A stretch of 64,000 bases of DNA from Edaphochlamys debaryana (taxonomy: Eukaryota; Chlorophyta; Chlorophyceae; Chlamydomonadales), in assembly GCA_016858145.1 (NCBI GenBank), contig JAEHOE010000013.1:310001-374000 (forward strand), in the 5' to 3' direction. Position 1 is the first letter of the stretch; the number at the start of each line of letters is the position of its first letter. Positions 41,848 through 54,300 of this stretch are shown here, piece after piece. The notes below the pieces were generated by a model that saw only the letters and a list, made by a program, of their open reading frames with translations, searched no databases and was not told the origin of the DNA. The position numbers and the translations under genes were made by a program.

Positions 41848-43773
41848 TCAGCGCCAGCGCGGCCGGAAGTCCACGTCCGCCAGGGAGCTGACGCTGGCTC
41901 CGGAGCGGTAGGCCGCGGAGCGCCGCGCCCCCGTCATGAGCACATCGTTGAGCGCCAGGCGGGTGGAGGCGCAGGCAAACACGCCCGGCGGCGGCGGCGT
42001 GCGGCGGTCGGGGCCGGCGATGGAGGCAAAGCCGTAGGCGGGCATGAAGGGGTGGTGACCGCCGCCGGCGCCGCCAGAGGTGCGGGGGTGCGACCGGGCG
42101 CTGCCGGGGTGGAGCGGGCCGCCGGCGGAGGAGCGGAGGGCGGAGGAGGGGCAGGCGGCGGCTCGGCCAGAGCCGGCGGCGGCGCGCGGCGTCGAGGAGG
42201 GCGCGGGGTTGGGGCTGGAGGCGACACGGTGCAGAGCTCCTCCCGCCACGGCCCCCGGCTGGGCGGGCGTGCGGGGCGAGGCGGCGGCGGCGGCCGGGGA
42301 GGCCCGGGCCGCCGAGCCCGGCGCCGCGGCGCGGGACGACCCTGGCGTTGCACCGGCGGCGGCGGGAGCGGCGAGGGGCGAAGGGGTGGCTGCCAGGGGG
42401 CTGGCCTGCGCACGGCCCCGAGCGGCAACCGCGGGGCTCCCCGCCGGCCCCTGGCTGCGGGGGCTGCCCACGCCCTGCCCGGCCGCACCGGCAGCCGCAG
42501 CTCCCCGGGCAGCCGCCGCCGGCCCCAGCCCACGCGGGCTGGCGCCCCGGGCGGTGGGTCCTGCGCGGGGGCTGCCCGGCAACCGCGCCGCGCCAGAGCT
42601 GTGAGGCGTCAGCGCGCGGTCCACGACGGCCGGGGACAGGGCCGGCGTGGCCTGGCGGGACCCTGCCGCTGCCGCTGCGGGGCCCGAGCTGGGGCCGGGG
42701 CTGGGGCGACTGCCCGCCGGGCTCTCGGGGACCGTGGCACTGCCGTCGAGGCCGCCGCTGAGGGGCCCCTGCCCCTGCCCGGTTGCGACTCCAGAGGCGT
42801 TGGGGCCTGGCACTTGGCAAATGGGCTCTTGGGCAGTAGACGCAGGTGCCCCCATGCCACCTCCGGCCGGACCGGGGCCTGCAGCTGAGCCTGGCCCCAT
42901 GCTGTCAGCCCCCTGGGGCGGGTCATGTGGCGACCGGGGCGGGCTGGAGGGCTGGGCCGATTGCTGTCGGCTAGGGCCGTTGGGCTGGGGCTGCGGGGGA
43001 GATGTTGGCTCCGAGTAGGTGCTCCCCCCGCTGCTGGCATCGGATGCGGCCCCGGTTGGGAGCACTGCAGTCGATTGCTCGAACGGCCTGGGAGGGCTGT
43101 GCTCGGCTGGGAGCAGCTCTGCCGGAGGAGCAAGGTTGCTTGGGGTCGGGATGCGGGCAGGGGATGCGCCAGGCGAGGGAGGGGCGGGTGTGGCCAAGGG
43201 GGTGGTTGGGACCAGAGGCGCTGGGGCCACCTGTGAGCTGCCTGTGAAGCGGGGCCCTGGGCTGGGCCGCGACGACGACTGGCGATGGCTTGCCTGCGGG
43301 GTTTGGAGTGTCCGAGCCGTGTCATAGCGTGAGAGCCGGATGCCACCGATGGGGGCACGAGGCAAGGCCGTGCTTGCTCCGGCGCGCTCACACTAACCCT
43401 CGGGGCCCGAGGCAACACAAAACGTACCTCTGGCGACGTGCGATGCGACGCTGAGGTGCGTTCGCTGGAGGAAGGGGACTCGAGGTCCTGCTGTGAGGAC
43501 GAGTCATGCTCGCCCGACGACGAGGGGCCACGCGAGGCATTCGAGACATTCTTGCACTTAATGGGGCTGAACTCCACCGCCCGGCGCGCGCCGTTCCCCG
43601 TAGGCGACTGGATGGCCTCCAGCTCCTGTGAGAAGCAGCACATCAGCCTTCAAGCCTCGCACCCCAAACCCGATGTATGTGTTTGTTGCCGAGTCGCTGA
43701 CCTTAAGGATATCGTGGCGCAGCTCCTGGTCTGTTCGCCGTGGTATGCAGCCAAAGCATGCCAGCAATGCCAT
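41848..43773 (-). CDS. disordered protein of unknown function
   Basis: Three exons with consistent phases: 43773-43702, 43625-43428, 43293-41848, about 571 aa. The start is ATG at 43773, giving MALLACFGCIPRR, whose two cysteines near the N-terminus could be lipid-modified (inference). Residues 1-90 include a short helical part (DQELRHDILKELEAIQ) and then FSPIKCKN. The next ~400 residues are Ala/Pro/Ser/Gly-rich and disordered. The last ~60 residues are better conserved-looking: FMPAYGFASIAGPDRRTPPP, then ACASTRLALNDVLMTGARRS and SVSSLADVDFRPRW before the stop. I recognise no domain. Donor GTACGT after S-P-E and acceptor CCGCAG support the second intron. No mobile-element features. Confidence 0.65.
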
Positions 43774-44569
43774 CGTGTGCAACAGGCTGCAACCGCGGAA
43801 CAGTTGCCGGCGACGAGCTCTGTGTCCTTCTTGCACGCCAAGCTGATATCCTTACTACTGTTTTAAGCTCTGGTGGTGCTGGACGTGGACTCGGTTGGTG
43901 CTGGGCGAAGTTGGTGAAAAGGCTGCAGCACGCTAGCGCACGGTTGCACCCCTAGTGCTGCATAAGTGGACGTGTGTGTCGGTTACGTATCAATACACAG
44001 TGTCAGGGCGTGCGCGGCGCCAGGGTTGCGCCAGGGTTGCCATGGAGGTACGGGTTACGGTGGCAGCAATTGGGCAGCTGCCCCTGCCAGCTGGTATACC
44101 GGGGATCAAGCGCATGCCACGCGCTGGCCATATATAGCTGTCATACAAGGCTGAGGCCGCAGGCGCATGCCAGGGCTCCCGCTTATGTCTCCGACATGCG
44201 TAACGTCGCACGGGATGGCCCTCCTCTCAGGGGAGAGCCGCGACAACGACATCGTTTGGGCACGTACTTCATACCGATGCTGCGTGGGCAACGACCATAG
44301 GCGACCATGCGCGCCTGCAGCCTCAACGTCTGTGCCAATCCCCCCAGGTGTCCAGAAATGCCCCTTTGAGCCGTCCAGCCTGCAACCGCGCCATCGCTAA
44401 GCCGCAGGCCCGACTGATCACGCCCATAGACCAAGGCAGAATCACTGAACTAGCCTTCTCTGCCATACGTCCACCCCCGCACAAGGCGCGCCAGAACGGC
44501 TCAAGTACCAGCGCGTGCCGCTTGTCCCCGTCGCCTCGAGCTCTCCGCCCTCGCCGTCCGTCGCAGGCC
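43774..44569. other. promoter side of the 43.8-kb gene
   Basis: About 800 bases between the start of the disordered-protein gene and the probable 3' end of the EF-hand gene. No exon chain was found. Confidence 0.35.
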
Positions 44570-44574
44570 TTACA
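44570..44574 (-). terminator. candidate TGTAA polyadenylation signal of the EF-hand gene
   Basis: TTACA on the plus strand is TGTAA on the minus strand, about 780 bases beyond the stop at 45356. Long for a 3' UTR but within the range of green algae. Confidence 0.3.
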
Positions 44575-45355
44575 CTTTCCGTGCACGTTCCGCTGCCTTG
44601 CTCCTTGCTTTCCCGGAGCTCAGGCAACAGGCCGGTGAGGCCGCGGACTGCCGACATTGCCATACACCCAAGCCGCTGCTGCTTGTCCCCCAGGCCCCTC
44701 CGCGCAAAGCCCTTCACCTTGCACCATCCTGAATTCCTGATGCCCCAATCGCGCCCTGTCAGTGCCCGCACCGTCCTTCCTCCCTGCAGTGAGCGCTCCC
44801 ATGCAGCCCAGATGCATCGCTTGCTCGCTAGTCGCTACGGCCGCTCCTTAAGCCCTTGCCCCCTCGCACCGGCCCACCACCCGCCGTACGGCTGTCCACA
44901 GCTCTCCCCTCATCTCGGCCCCTTCAGACACGGGTTGACGGTGCCTGGGCCCTGCCGGCGGCCTTCCGTGCGCCCTCTCCTCCATCCGCACTGTCAATGT
45001 CGTATCCGCTCCTGCAGTCCACACCGCTTGGTGCACCTCGAACCCTCACGACATTCGCTTTGTTGTACTTCCGGCGAAATCTCGAACCTCCCGCTCTGCT
45101 CCGGCCCTGGCCTGCACCAAGCGCATCACACTCCCGCCACCCCCTGCCGTTGCCGCCACCCGGTATCTGTTGTCGCGCCATGGGAGCACGGTCCCACACA
45201 TCACACCATGCTCGATCGCATGAGGGCCTGGCGAGGACAACGGTGCGGCCGCGAGGGGAAGGGGGCGTAAGCGGGGCAAGCACACACAGGCTCACAGCGT
45301 GCGGCACTCATGCAGTGCCCGCCCCTCGCCGACGCGCGCTTCACTGGCGTGAGAG

Positions 45356-48300
45356 CTACCGATGCGTAGCCTGCTGCACTCCAGCCCGCAATACTGGTGC
45401 ACCTAGTCGCGCTCGTCGCTCGGCTCCCTTCCCTTGCCCCCCTGCCCCCCTGTCCCCCCCTGCCCGCCAGCCGCCCACCTGGAAGTTCCGGAAGCTCATG
45501 TAACCCTTCTGTTTGCAGCCCGCAGCCTCGAAGATCTGATCCACATCCTGCATGGACGTGCGGAAAGGGCGTACGGCATCACTGCATGAAGTCATGCAGC
45601 GCGACGACGCCAGTGCTGATACAGCTTGGACCCGAGCAAGCCCCGGCCGGTCCCTTCGCTGTCCCGCCCTTGGCCTGAATGCCCCCACCAAGGCAGGTCT
45701 AATGCCCTAAAACAACAGTCAAACCCGTGGCTGCCACGCTCTGCCGCCGCCCTCACACGCACCCACATCATTCTCTGGCGCCCCCTCCCGCACACGCACG
45801 CACGCACGCACCTCCCGCGTGAGCTTCTCCTTGAGCCGCAGCATAAGGGCGCGGAGCTGGGGGAGGGAGAAGAGGGAGGGGCCAAGCGAGCTGGCTTCCG
45901 CCGGGCAAGACCGCCCCCGCCTGGCTCAGTATCGCGTAGCCCAGGATCCAGTGGGCTACCTGCAGGATGCGTGGGGCGGTGCTGAAACAACCCGCGGGCC
46001 CCCCACCTCGTCTGCCGAGATGCGGTTGTCCCCGTTCCTGTCGAACTCGTTGAACACCACCCGCAGCTCCGCCACCGGGTCGTCGGGCTGCGGACCGGGG
46101 AAGGGGGGGGCGGAGCGGGGGGGAGGGGCGCCCAGGGGCGGTTGAAAGGGTCGCGGCGCCGTGCCGCGGCGTGCCGGACGGGCTGGGTGAGGGGCTGGGT
46201 GAGCGACTGGGGCAGGGGCCGAGGTGAGGGTTGCGGGAGGATTGTGCCAGGGCGGATGCAGAGGTGTTCGGCCAAGCGTGCAGAATGGCAGGCAGGGCGT
46301 GGAGCGGGCTTGCGCGTATTTCACTTGGCGCCGTTCGGGAGGGGAGGGGGGAAGGGGGGGAGCTGCCGGTGACGGTGCAGCGGTCCGTGCCCTGCAGCGT
46401 CCGCCCTGCGGCCCCACGAGCCCAGTCGCCTGACCCGAAGGCGCCCTCGTGCCCTGCCACCCGTGCCGTCACCCCTCACAGACCCATGATACCCTCTCTG
46501 TCTGCCCCTGACGTCACAAACAGCGCAACACCCACTCCCCTAACCAACAACCCCTCAGCATCCCCTCCCCACCATCCCCTCCCCACCCCCCACCCCCCCT
46601 CCCCTGCACCCCCACCCCCTCACCACCAGGTTGGCCTTGGCCATGAGCACACAGAACTCGGGAAGGGTCATGGTGCCTGGGGGGAGGGGGGAGGGGGGAG
46701 GGTTAGGGGAAATGAGAGCTACAGGGAGGGGCGAGGGGCGCGCGAGGGGCTGTGGAACTCGAGCGAGCTAGGGGGGATGCCGCGGGCGGCGCAAGGTGCA
46801 GGACGGCGGAAGAACCGGGGGACGAGAGGACGGGGGCCAGCCGGTATGGAGGTATCTTAGACCCTGCGCGCATTGCTTTTCCACGGGGAATTGGGGGTTT
46901 GGTACCTGGGGACTGGGATTGGGGACTGGGGACCAGCTTGGGCCTGGGGGCAGCGGACGGAGCGGCGTTGCCTAGCCTTTCCCATAGCTGCTGCGCCTGA
47001 GGGCTGTGGCTTTGGAGACTCGACCCCGGCTGTGCTCAGCGAGTTGGGGTTGTGGGCATGGGCACGGCCCCAGACAATACAATGTGGGCGGGGCTCGAGG
47101 TCGGCCCATGGGGAAGGTCGGGTAGGGGGTTGATCGGCTCAGCCTTTTTTCCGGGATGCACGGCTGACCTGCTTAGGATATATGTTTGGTGAAGGCTATA
47201 GGGACTTTGTCTGGGACCCGCTCCTTTTGGCCACGCACCTTCCGGCCGGTACTGCTGGCGGTAAGCGTCACCCATCGGCCCCCCAACTTATCATTGCCAG
47301 CGGCGGCCTTGCTCTCCGCTCCGCCCATCCCCCCCCCAGTCACCCGTGCTGTCAGGGGCAGGGCCACCAGCGGTGAGCAGGGCAGCACCCTCTGCCCCGC
47401 GACCCCGCCACACACTCCATCCCACCCTCTGCGCCCGCACACCTTCTCCTGTTGCACCCTCCTTCGCCCCTCGCCCATCCCACACCTACACCCACACACC
47501 AACGCACGTACGCACCCAACCCACACACGCACCCAACCCACGCACGCACGCACGCACCGTCGTTATCGATATCGTAGTTGTTGACCAACTCACAAACCTG
47601 GTCGTCTGAGATCTGGATGCCCAGCTGGTCAAACACGTCGTGCAGCTCCTTGGTCGACACCGTGCCTGCGGGAGCACGGCGGGGGAGGGAGGGGTTTGGG
47701 GGGAGTGGAGGTGGGGAGACGGGAGGGAGATATCGACGCAAATGTGGAGGTGAGGCGGGCCGCAGCTCGGGTGTCCCCGGAGTCTCTGGAGCGAGGCCCT
47801 GGAGCGAGGCCCTGGAGCGAGGCCCTAGAGCGCCGGGACTTCAGCAGGGGCGTGTGTGCCATTATCTGAGTGGTCGGGGGGGGCACTGGGGAACAGAGCT
47901 GGCATGGAGCTGAAGGCGCGAGGGGCCTGATGGCCGCGGTCCCGGCTAACTGTGCACAGGACAGGCCCCAGTCAAAGCACTTCGGCGCGCATGCGTGGGA
48001 CTTGGCTTGGCGGTATCCGCTCAGGGGTGGGGGTAGAGGGGGGGCCCCCGGCAGGTGGGGCCAGAGGTCGAAGTAGGTAGGGATCGCGGTTTGCGCCGGG
48101 ATTTATAGGTGAAGCATCACCTCAGACCCCGCCAGGGCCTCTTGCCGCTCGAAGAGCGACCCCATGCCCCGCACATCGCCCGCCCTGCAAGAGAGAGGCA
48201 CGGAGCTCACCGTCCCCATCTTTATCGAACCTGCAGGGTAAGGGCGGTGTGGAGAGCGAAGAACGGTCAGAACGGTACGCATTTCACCCGACATGCGCAG

Positions 48301-48470
48301 TGCGCTTAAGCGCCATACATTGCGAATGCCCGGAAATACAGTCAGACAGTGCACGCGATTAGCCGGGCGCCAGGCGCTTACATTGCAAATGCCTCGCGAA
48401 AATTCGCTATCTGCTCATCGGAGAAGCCATACTCCGCCAGGTTGATTCCGGCGGTCGTTCCTTCAGCCAT
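45356..48470 (-). CDS. calmodulin-like EF-hand Ca2+-binding protein
   Basis: Exons: 48470-48382, 48230-48211, 47665-47558, 46676-46624, 46087-46007, 45856-45812, 45547-45479 and probably 45370-45356, giving about 159 aa, close to calmodulin length. Start is ATG at 48470 (MAEGTTAGINLAEYGFSDEQ). EF-hand loops are DKDGDGTVSTKE, DIDNDGTMTLPE and DRNGDNRISADE. The fourth region, FEAAGCKQKGYMSFRNF, lacks the acidic first position and is probably unable to bind Ca2+. Exon 2 is only 20 bases long and encodes the start of the first loop; the AT|G split across intron 1 fixes its phase. The exon 4 donor could be three bases earlier (46627). The last intron is uncertain, because reading through from 45479 stays open to the same stop at 45356. 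It would act as a Ca2+ sensor; partner unknown. Could also be classed with centrin-like proteins, but the N-terminus is not basic. Confidence 0.88.
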
Positions 48471-51352
48471 CCTTTAGTAAACGCTGTGGCTTGCAAAGGA
48501 GTGAGGCCGGAAACACTCTGCGATGAGCTCACTGCTGCGTTTGTTTGTGCTCGAGAGACAGTGCGGGCGGGCAGTGCTGAAGGTCCGTGAATGCGAGAAG
48601 GGCCAGTGGGGTTGGAGCGAGAAGCGAGAAGACGCCTTGGCCTTGGCACGGCATGTGGGCCCGTTAACCCCTTCCTCTCCCTCGATGCACTGCATCTTAC
48701 AACGGGTCGTGCCCTTGCCTGCATACCTACCCCAACATCCCGGGGGGCTAGATCAGGCAAGCGGCAGCTCGCAACCGCCCCACGACCCATCCCCAAAGGT
48801 CCCAAACGCCGCAGCGGCAGCAAACGTATCACAGGCGTTCCTATATCCAACCCCGCCCACCGTCACACCGCCCTTGTGGCCCTGCAGGCCCACACCAGCC
48901 CGACTATTGCGCACGCCCTGCCGGGGGTCAGCGCGCTCCGTGTAGTGCTAGATAGCGTTGCTGCTACATGGAGGCTATGCCCTCCTCACCCCAAGGAGGG
49001 GTTCCCACACAGGCACACCCGCACCAAGCTACCGCCCAACACCTACCGCCACACCAACCCATGCCTCCTCTGCTTCACACCAGTACCGGCGTGATGCCTT
49101 CAGCGCCGCCTATGCGCCAGCATTGCATGCGCAGCGTTGCCATACTCCCACCGGCCAGCGTCAACTCCAAATCAGCCTCACCGCCTGTCCGCGCCCTCAC
49201 CTCTCTGCTCCCCTTAGGCCCCCACGTGCCACCACATCGTCGACAGTTACGCTCGCGTGCTCCGTGCCATGACGCCGTGACGTGACCACCCTTCATGGGG
49301 TCACGTCCCTGCGTTCCTCGTTGCGTTGCCAACCCTACACACACGCCGGGGTGCGCGCGCCCCCGCTTGTTCCCACAACCTCATCCGCGCAGCCGCATCC
49401 TTTCGAAGGGCGCGCTCCCAATCTACCCACGTTCTTTTTCCCCACCTCAGGTGGAGGCTCACGCCCTCGGTGAACATCCACTCCTGCCAGCCCCAAGCTA
49501 ATGCCGCGCACGCATGTATGACAAGCGGGCGCCCCCACGGGGGCGGAAAACGAGGGCTCAGCCCCCCACCCATCATGTATGAAAGAGCCCTCCAGTGGAC
49601 CCACCCCAGTCGGAAAGTATCAGTAAAGCCATCATACCCTACGAGGAATGCTCGAAGCTGCCACGACAAGGAAGACGTACAGAACATAGGAGCGCAAGCA
49701 TCGCTATCTCATCTGCCACGTGCCAAGTGTTCGAACAAACTTCACGCCCAGGCGGTCAGCAGCGCCGCAGCGTGCGTTGCCCCTTGCAGTGAGCTGGGCC
49801 TAGTTATTGCCCTGCCCTGAAGCGATGATGAAACCTCGCATTCAGTGACCATCACACGACCAGCCGAGTGCCTAGCACCCAGCTACACCATCATCCAGTG
49901 CCGTTCAGAGAAAGTTTGCCATCAACCACCAGCCTAACCACCTGTGACTAAGCACATTAAGGGAAAGCTCTTTGGTGACAGCTCAAGTACCTGACTTATA
50001 ATAGCTTAGTTGAAGGACTAGGCCCGCATCCGTGCCACAGACCAAGCGGCACACGTACGACATCGTTCCATGTGATGATCCGAGAAAGAGGGGGCACCGA
50101 GCGCACGCCACCGGGCGCAAAGCGGCGCTCACGTGCATGCGAGCGGGCCCAGTCCTTCCAAGGAAGCGGCCTGAAACCACCATCCGTCCATACTAGACCT
50201 GAGCTCTTCACTACAGCTCAGGCCGGAAAGCGCCCAAGGCTCGACCGAGAATGGGCTGGCAGCTACGCCCTCTAAAACACCCACGAAACACCCAAAACAC
50301 CTTCGCCGCATCCGGAGCAGAGGCAAGCTGCCTATAGAGCGCACCGTCTCTTACTCTCGCACAGTATTCGTTGCCTGCCCCTGCGATACCTAGGAACCCA
50401 GAGTCCCAGACGCCCACGCGATTGCCTGCCCCTGAGGGCCCGGGGGTCATAGCCCGAGGTACCTCAAGGGCTTAGGGCTGCCCTCACACATCTCGCCACC
50501 CCCAAAGCATGGGAGGCAGGTGCTGGCCCCCTCCCCGCTGCACCCCAGCCCCTGCACCCCAGCCCCTCGGCGCAAATGGCCAGTTGGTGTTTTTGCCGTC
50601 TCCCTGCCGACCCTACCCACAATACAAACTGCCGCCAACATACCCGTTTGACTTGGGAAGCTACCCCAGGTCTGACACAGGGAACCCCGAGTGTCGAGGC
50701 CGAGTGTTAATGGCTGTCCCTCCCCTCCCCACCCTCCCCACAGACCCACAAACACGCACAGCCCTAGGCACAGTGGGAAGGCACGGCCGGAGCCACCCAG
50801 ACCGGGCGCCGGGCACCCCCCTGCCCGCCCCGCCGTGCGGTGCCCTGCAAAGGTAAGCGCTGGCTTCCGCAATGCTCACATTCATCTCATTGCTCTTGCG
50901 CGGGTACGGCATCCACGCCAGCGTCAGGCGTTTGGGAACTCAGGAAGCTCTGCTACCGCCCGGGCCGCACAAGGCAGGCCTCCGCGAGTGCCGGCCCAAG
51001 AGTCCGAGCAGGGACACAGGGGCTGCCCCGCCCGGGCGTGCGGCACCGTGCAACGTCGTGCATGGCCGCCGCCCTAGGTCGGACCAGTGAGCAGGCACGT
51101 GAGCCCGTGGCTCACAAGGGCTCACACTCTCATCGTGCAACATTCACTGCACCTCATCGCATTATCACTGCATCGTCCAAGCGAAACTCGAGCCTGCCAA
51201 CATTGAGTCCGGCCTCACAGGTCGCCGCTGCGCCCCGGCTCCTGAGCGCACGCCTGGCGCAGCGCCAGGGCCTGCGGGGCGGAGCGGGAGGGGGGCAGGG
51301 AGGAGGGGGGCAGCAGGGCATGGTTGGAAGGCGGAGGGCCCAGCGAAGTAGC
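48471..51352. other. spacer between EF-hand and AP2 genes
   Basis: Holds the promoter of the EF-hand gene and the 3' region of the AP2 gene. The open frames seen (for example around 48.6-49.1 and 50.5-51.3 kb) have no domain, no consistent splice chain and Pro/His-rich random composition. Nothing else was recognised. Confidence 0.45.
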
Positions 51353-54300
51353 CTAGGGGCTGGCGGTACAAGCACAGCAGCGTTGCACAATGCCGTTGAC
51401 CATTGCTGCTTCCCTTTCCCAGCCCCGCCCTCGCCTGGGGCTAAGTCGCTCCGGGTGCCTTGCCCCGGCCCCACCCACCTCTCTCAGGCCCATGCCCACC
51501 AGTCTCGTGACGGCAGCGAACTCCCGCGTCACTCCGCCGCCGCCGCCGCCGCTTGCATCGGCGCAAGGCGACGGCGACGCAGCGGCCGCCGCGTCGTCGG
51601 CAGCGCCGATGCGGGTGTGACTGCCGACGCCGTCGCCGTCGCCGTCGCCGCTGCCGTCGATGGCGCTTCCGAGGGTGCCGCGCAGAGGGCCGCTGGCGGC
51701 GGGCTGCTCTTCGCCGCCGCCAGCGTGAGGCGCGCCGTCACGGCCGGAAGGCGAAACGCCGGGCACGTTGTCCCCGACCGTCGCCTTAGCAGTTTGCTGG
51801 CTGCTGCCGCCGCTGCCCACCCGCACCGCCGCCGGCAGCGTCTGCGGCTTCGCCGAGCCAGGCGCGGCGGTGCCAGTCGGCAGCGGCGGGCTGCCGCACT
51901 TTGCATCCGTCTGGCCCACCGCCGCGCCGGCGCTGCCGGCGCTGGGCGGCGGCGACGCGGACGGCGCGTGGCCTCCGCCGCCGCCGCTGCCGCCGCCCGC
52001 GTCGCACGATGCGTTCTCCGTCGCGGGAGTGGCGCCGTCGGGTCCTGACGCCGCCTCGCCGCCGCCGCTGCGGCCGTCCTCGTCCATGGGGTCCGGCCCG
52101 GCGTCGCCGTCAGCCGGCCCCGCCGCCGCCTCGGCGTCGGCGCCGGCCTCCGCCGCGATGCTGCCGGTGCTGCCGCCGCCGCCGCCGTCAGCGTTAGCGT
52201 CCCGCAGCCGCGCCTCCGCCGCGGCCGTCTGCGCGAGCTGCGCAAGCATGGCCGGAGAGGGTCCGTCGTCGGAACCTTCACCAGCCAGGTCGCCGACAGG
52301 CTGCAGCGGCGGCGGCGGCCGCGTTGGCGGCACCGCTGGGGCGCCAGCGACGCCGCCAGGCAGCCGGCCGGAGCCGCGGTCGACCGCTGCAGGCGCCCCT
52401 GATGGCAGCTCGCCTGCAGGCGCTGACGTGTGCGGGCGAGCAGCCCCGCCTGTCCCCGCCGCCACCCCCGCCGGCGGCGGCGACGGCGGCGCCGCCAGGG
52501 GCGTGCGGTCGCGACCGGGCACGGCTGTGCCGCTGCCGCCGCCACCACCGCCGCCGCCGCTGCCGCTGCCGAGGGCTGCTGCGCTGGTGACGGAGCCCGC
52601 CGGCGCCAAGAGGCCGCCGACGGCCCCGAAACCGAGAGAGCTCGCCGTCGTGAGCAGGGGCTGCAGCGGCGGCGGCGGCGGCAGAATCGCACCCCCTGCC
52701 ACCGCCGCCGTCCGGAAGACGCCGCCGCCGCTCTGCGCTGGCTGCAGGAGCGGCGGCGGCGGCGGCGAGCGGCGGGCTGCCGGCGGCGGTGCGTTGGCAG
52801 CCGCCGCCGCTGCAGCAGCAGCAGCGGCCGTCGCGCCGGCCCCGCTGCCCCAGCCCTGCGGCTGTGCGATTGCCCGAGCTGCCGCAGGGTTCTGCCGGGG
52901 GTCGAGCAGGCTCTGGAGCGCTGCTGGTGTGAGGGAGTGTGCGATGATGTTGTTGACCTCGTCACTGGACAGAGGCTCAGCCTGGGCGAGGGGAAGGGCA
53001 GGCACAGATGGGTACCGGTAAGGACTCAGGCTCGTATGCAATAGCCCGTGCGTACGGCACCGTACAGCAACACGTGCACGTGTGCCGAACGCCCGTACCT
53101 GCTGTACGATGAGCTGGCAGAGGAGGTTGAGGCCGCCGTCGCGCAGGCGCTCCGGTGGGGCGGCCAGCACGGGCCCTGCGGGGAACCAGCCAGGGGGGGA
53201 GGGCGGCATGGGCTGTTGGTAGGATGACAGGGCTTGGGACGGGCGAAGTCGCGGGAGGCAGTCCTCGGCTCCGACTGCCCCGACCAAGATTCACAAAGAC
53301 GCGCAGTGAGGTTGGGCAAAGTCACGGCAGAAAGACCCCGGCCCACCCTATGCAGATAACCGTTCGCTGGCAACACCCACCTGACACACCCTTCAGGGCT
53401 CCGCCCCTGGCGTCCCCAGAGCCACCCTCGGCCGCACCGCCGCGTGCGCCCGCCGCTGCCGCCGCGCCGCCGGCCGCCGTCGCCCCACTGCCGCCGCCAC
53501 CCGCCGGCGCCGCCAACGGCCGCTTCTGTGGCGGCTGCGACTGCGGCTGGACGTGCGTGAGATGTGCCATGGACCTGCCGCCCAGACCCACACCGCCGCC
53601 CTTCCCGAACCGCGCGCCGCCGCCCTCAGAGGCCGAGCCGGAGTGGGTGGGCGTGGGCCTGCCCAGCGGGAGCGTGTGGCCCCCCACGCCCCCGCCGCCC
53701 TCGGCCGCCCTCCCCAGCCCCGGCGCAACGCCGCCCTCGATGCCGCCCGAAACGTCCGTGTCGTGCGTGCCGCCGTTGCTCGCGAAGATGGCGGCGCTGT
53801 TGTACGACAGCCCCGCACGCGGTACGGCACCCGGGCGGAAGGAGGGCGGCGGGCCCTGCATGGCGCCGCGCCCGGGGCCCGGCGCGGCGGGCGCGGGCGG
53901 CAGGGGTGCGGGCGCCGGCGGCGGGGGCACGGGTGCGGGCGGGGGCATGTTGCTGCCCGACAGCAGGCGGGCGGTGGAGTTGAGGCTCTGCCGCGCGTCC
54001 CTGTCTGACGAGTAGGTCCCCAGGTTGTGGACGCTGCCGCCGTCCCAAAGCGCGCCGCCGACCTGAGGGCGTTGGGAGGAACGTCGGGGCTCAAGCGCTA
54101 GCGGCCGGGGTGGTTGCGACGCCTAGGTGCTTGGCTGCAGACTGCCCAGCTGCTTTAGCTACGTTCTTGTGGGGGACGGTGAGAGTCGTTTCAGCGGCGT
54201 GTGACTTTTGGTGTGGGGACTCGGCTGCATCTAAGGCCGCGGCGGGGTGCGGGATGCGTGCTAGGCTGGCGGGCCCTGGAGATCCCCGCAACCCCAGCAG

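Noticed and set aside
44515..45270. 251-codon plus-strand frame
   Set aside because: Lies over the probable 3' UTR of the EF-hand gene, Pro/Ser/His-rich and domain-free.
51768..53021. 417-codon plus-strand open frame
   Set aside because: Antisense to the last AP2-gene exon; Ala/Pro/Gly composition keeps several frames open and no splice chain extends it.
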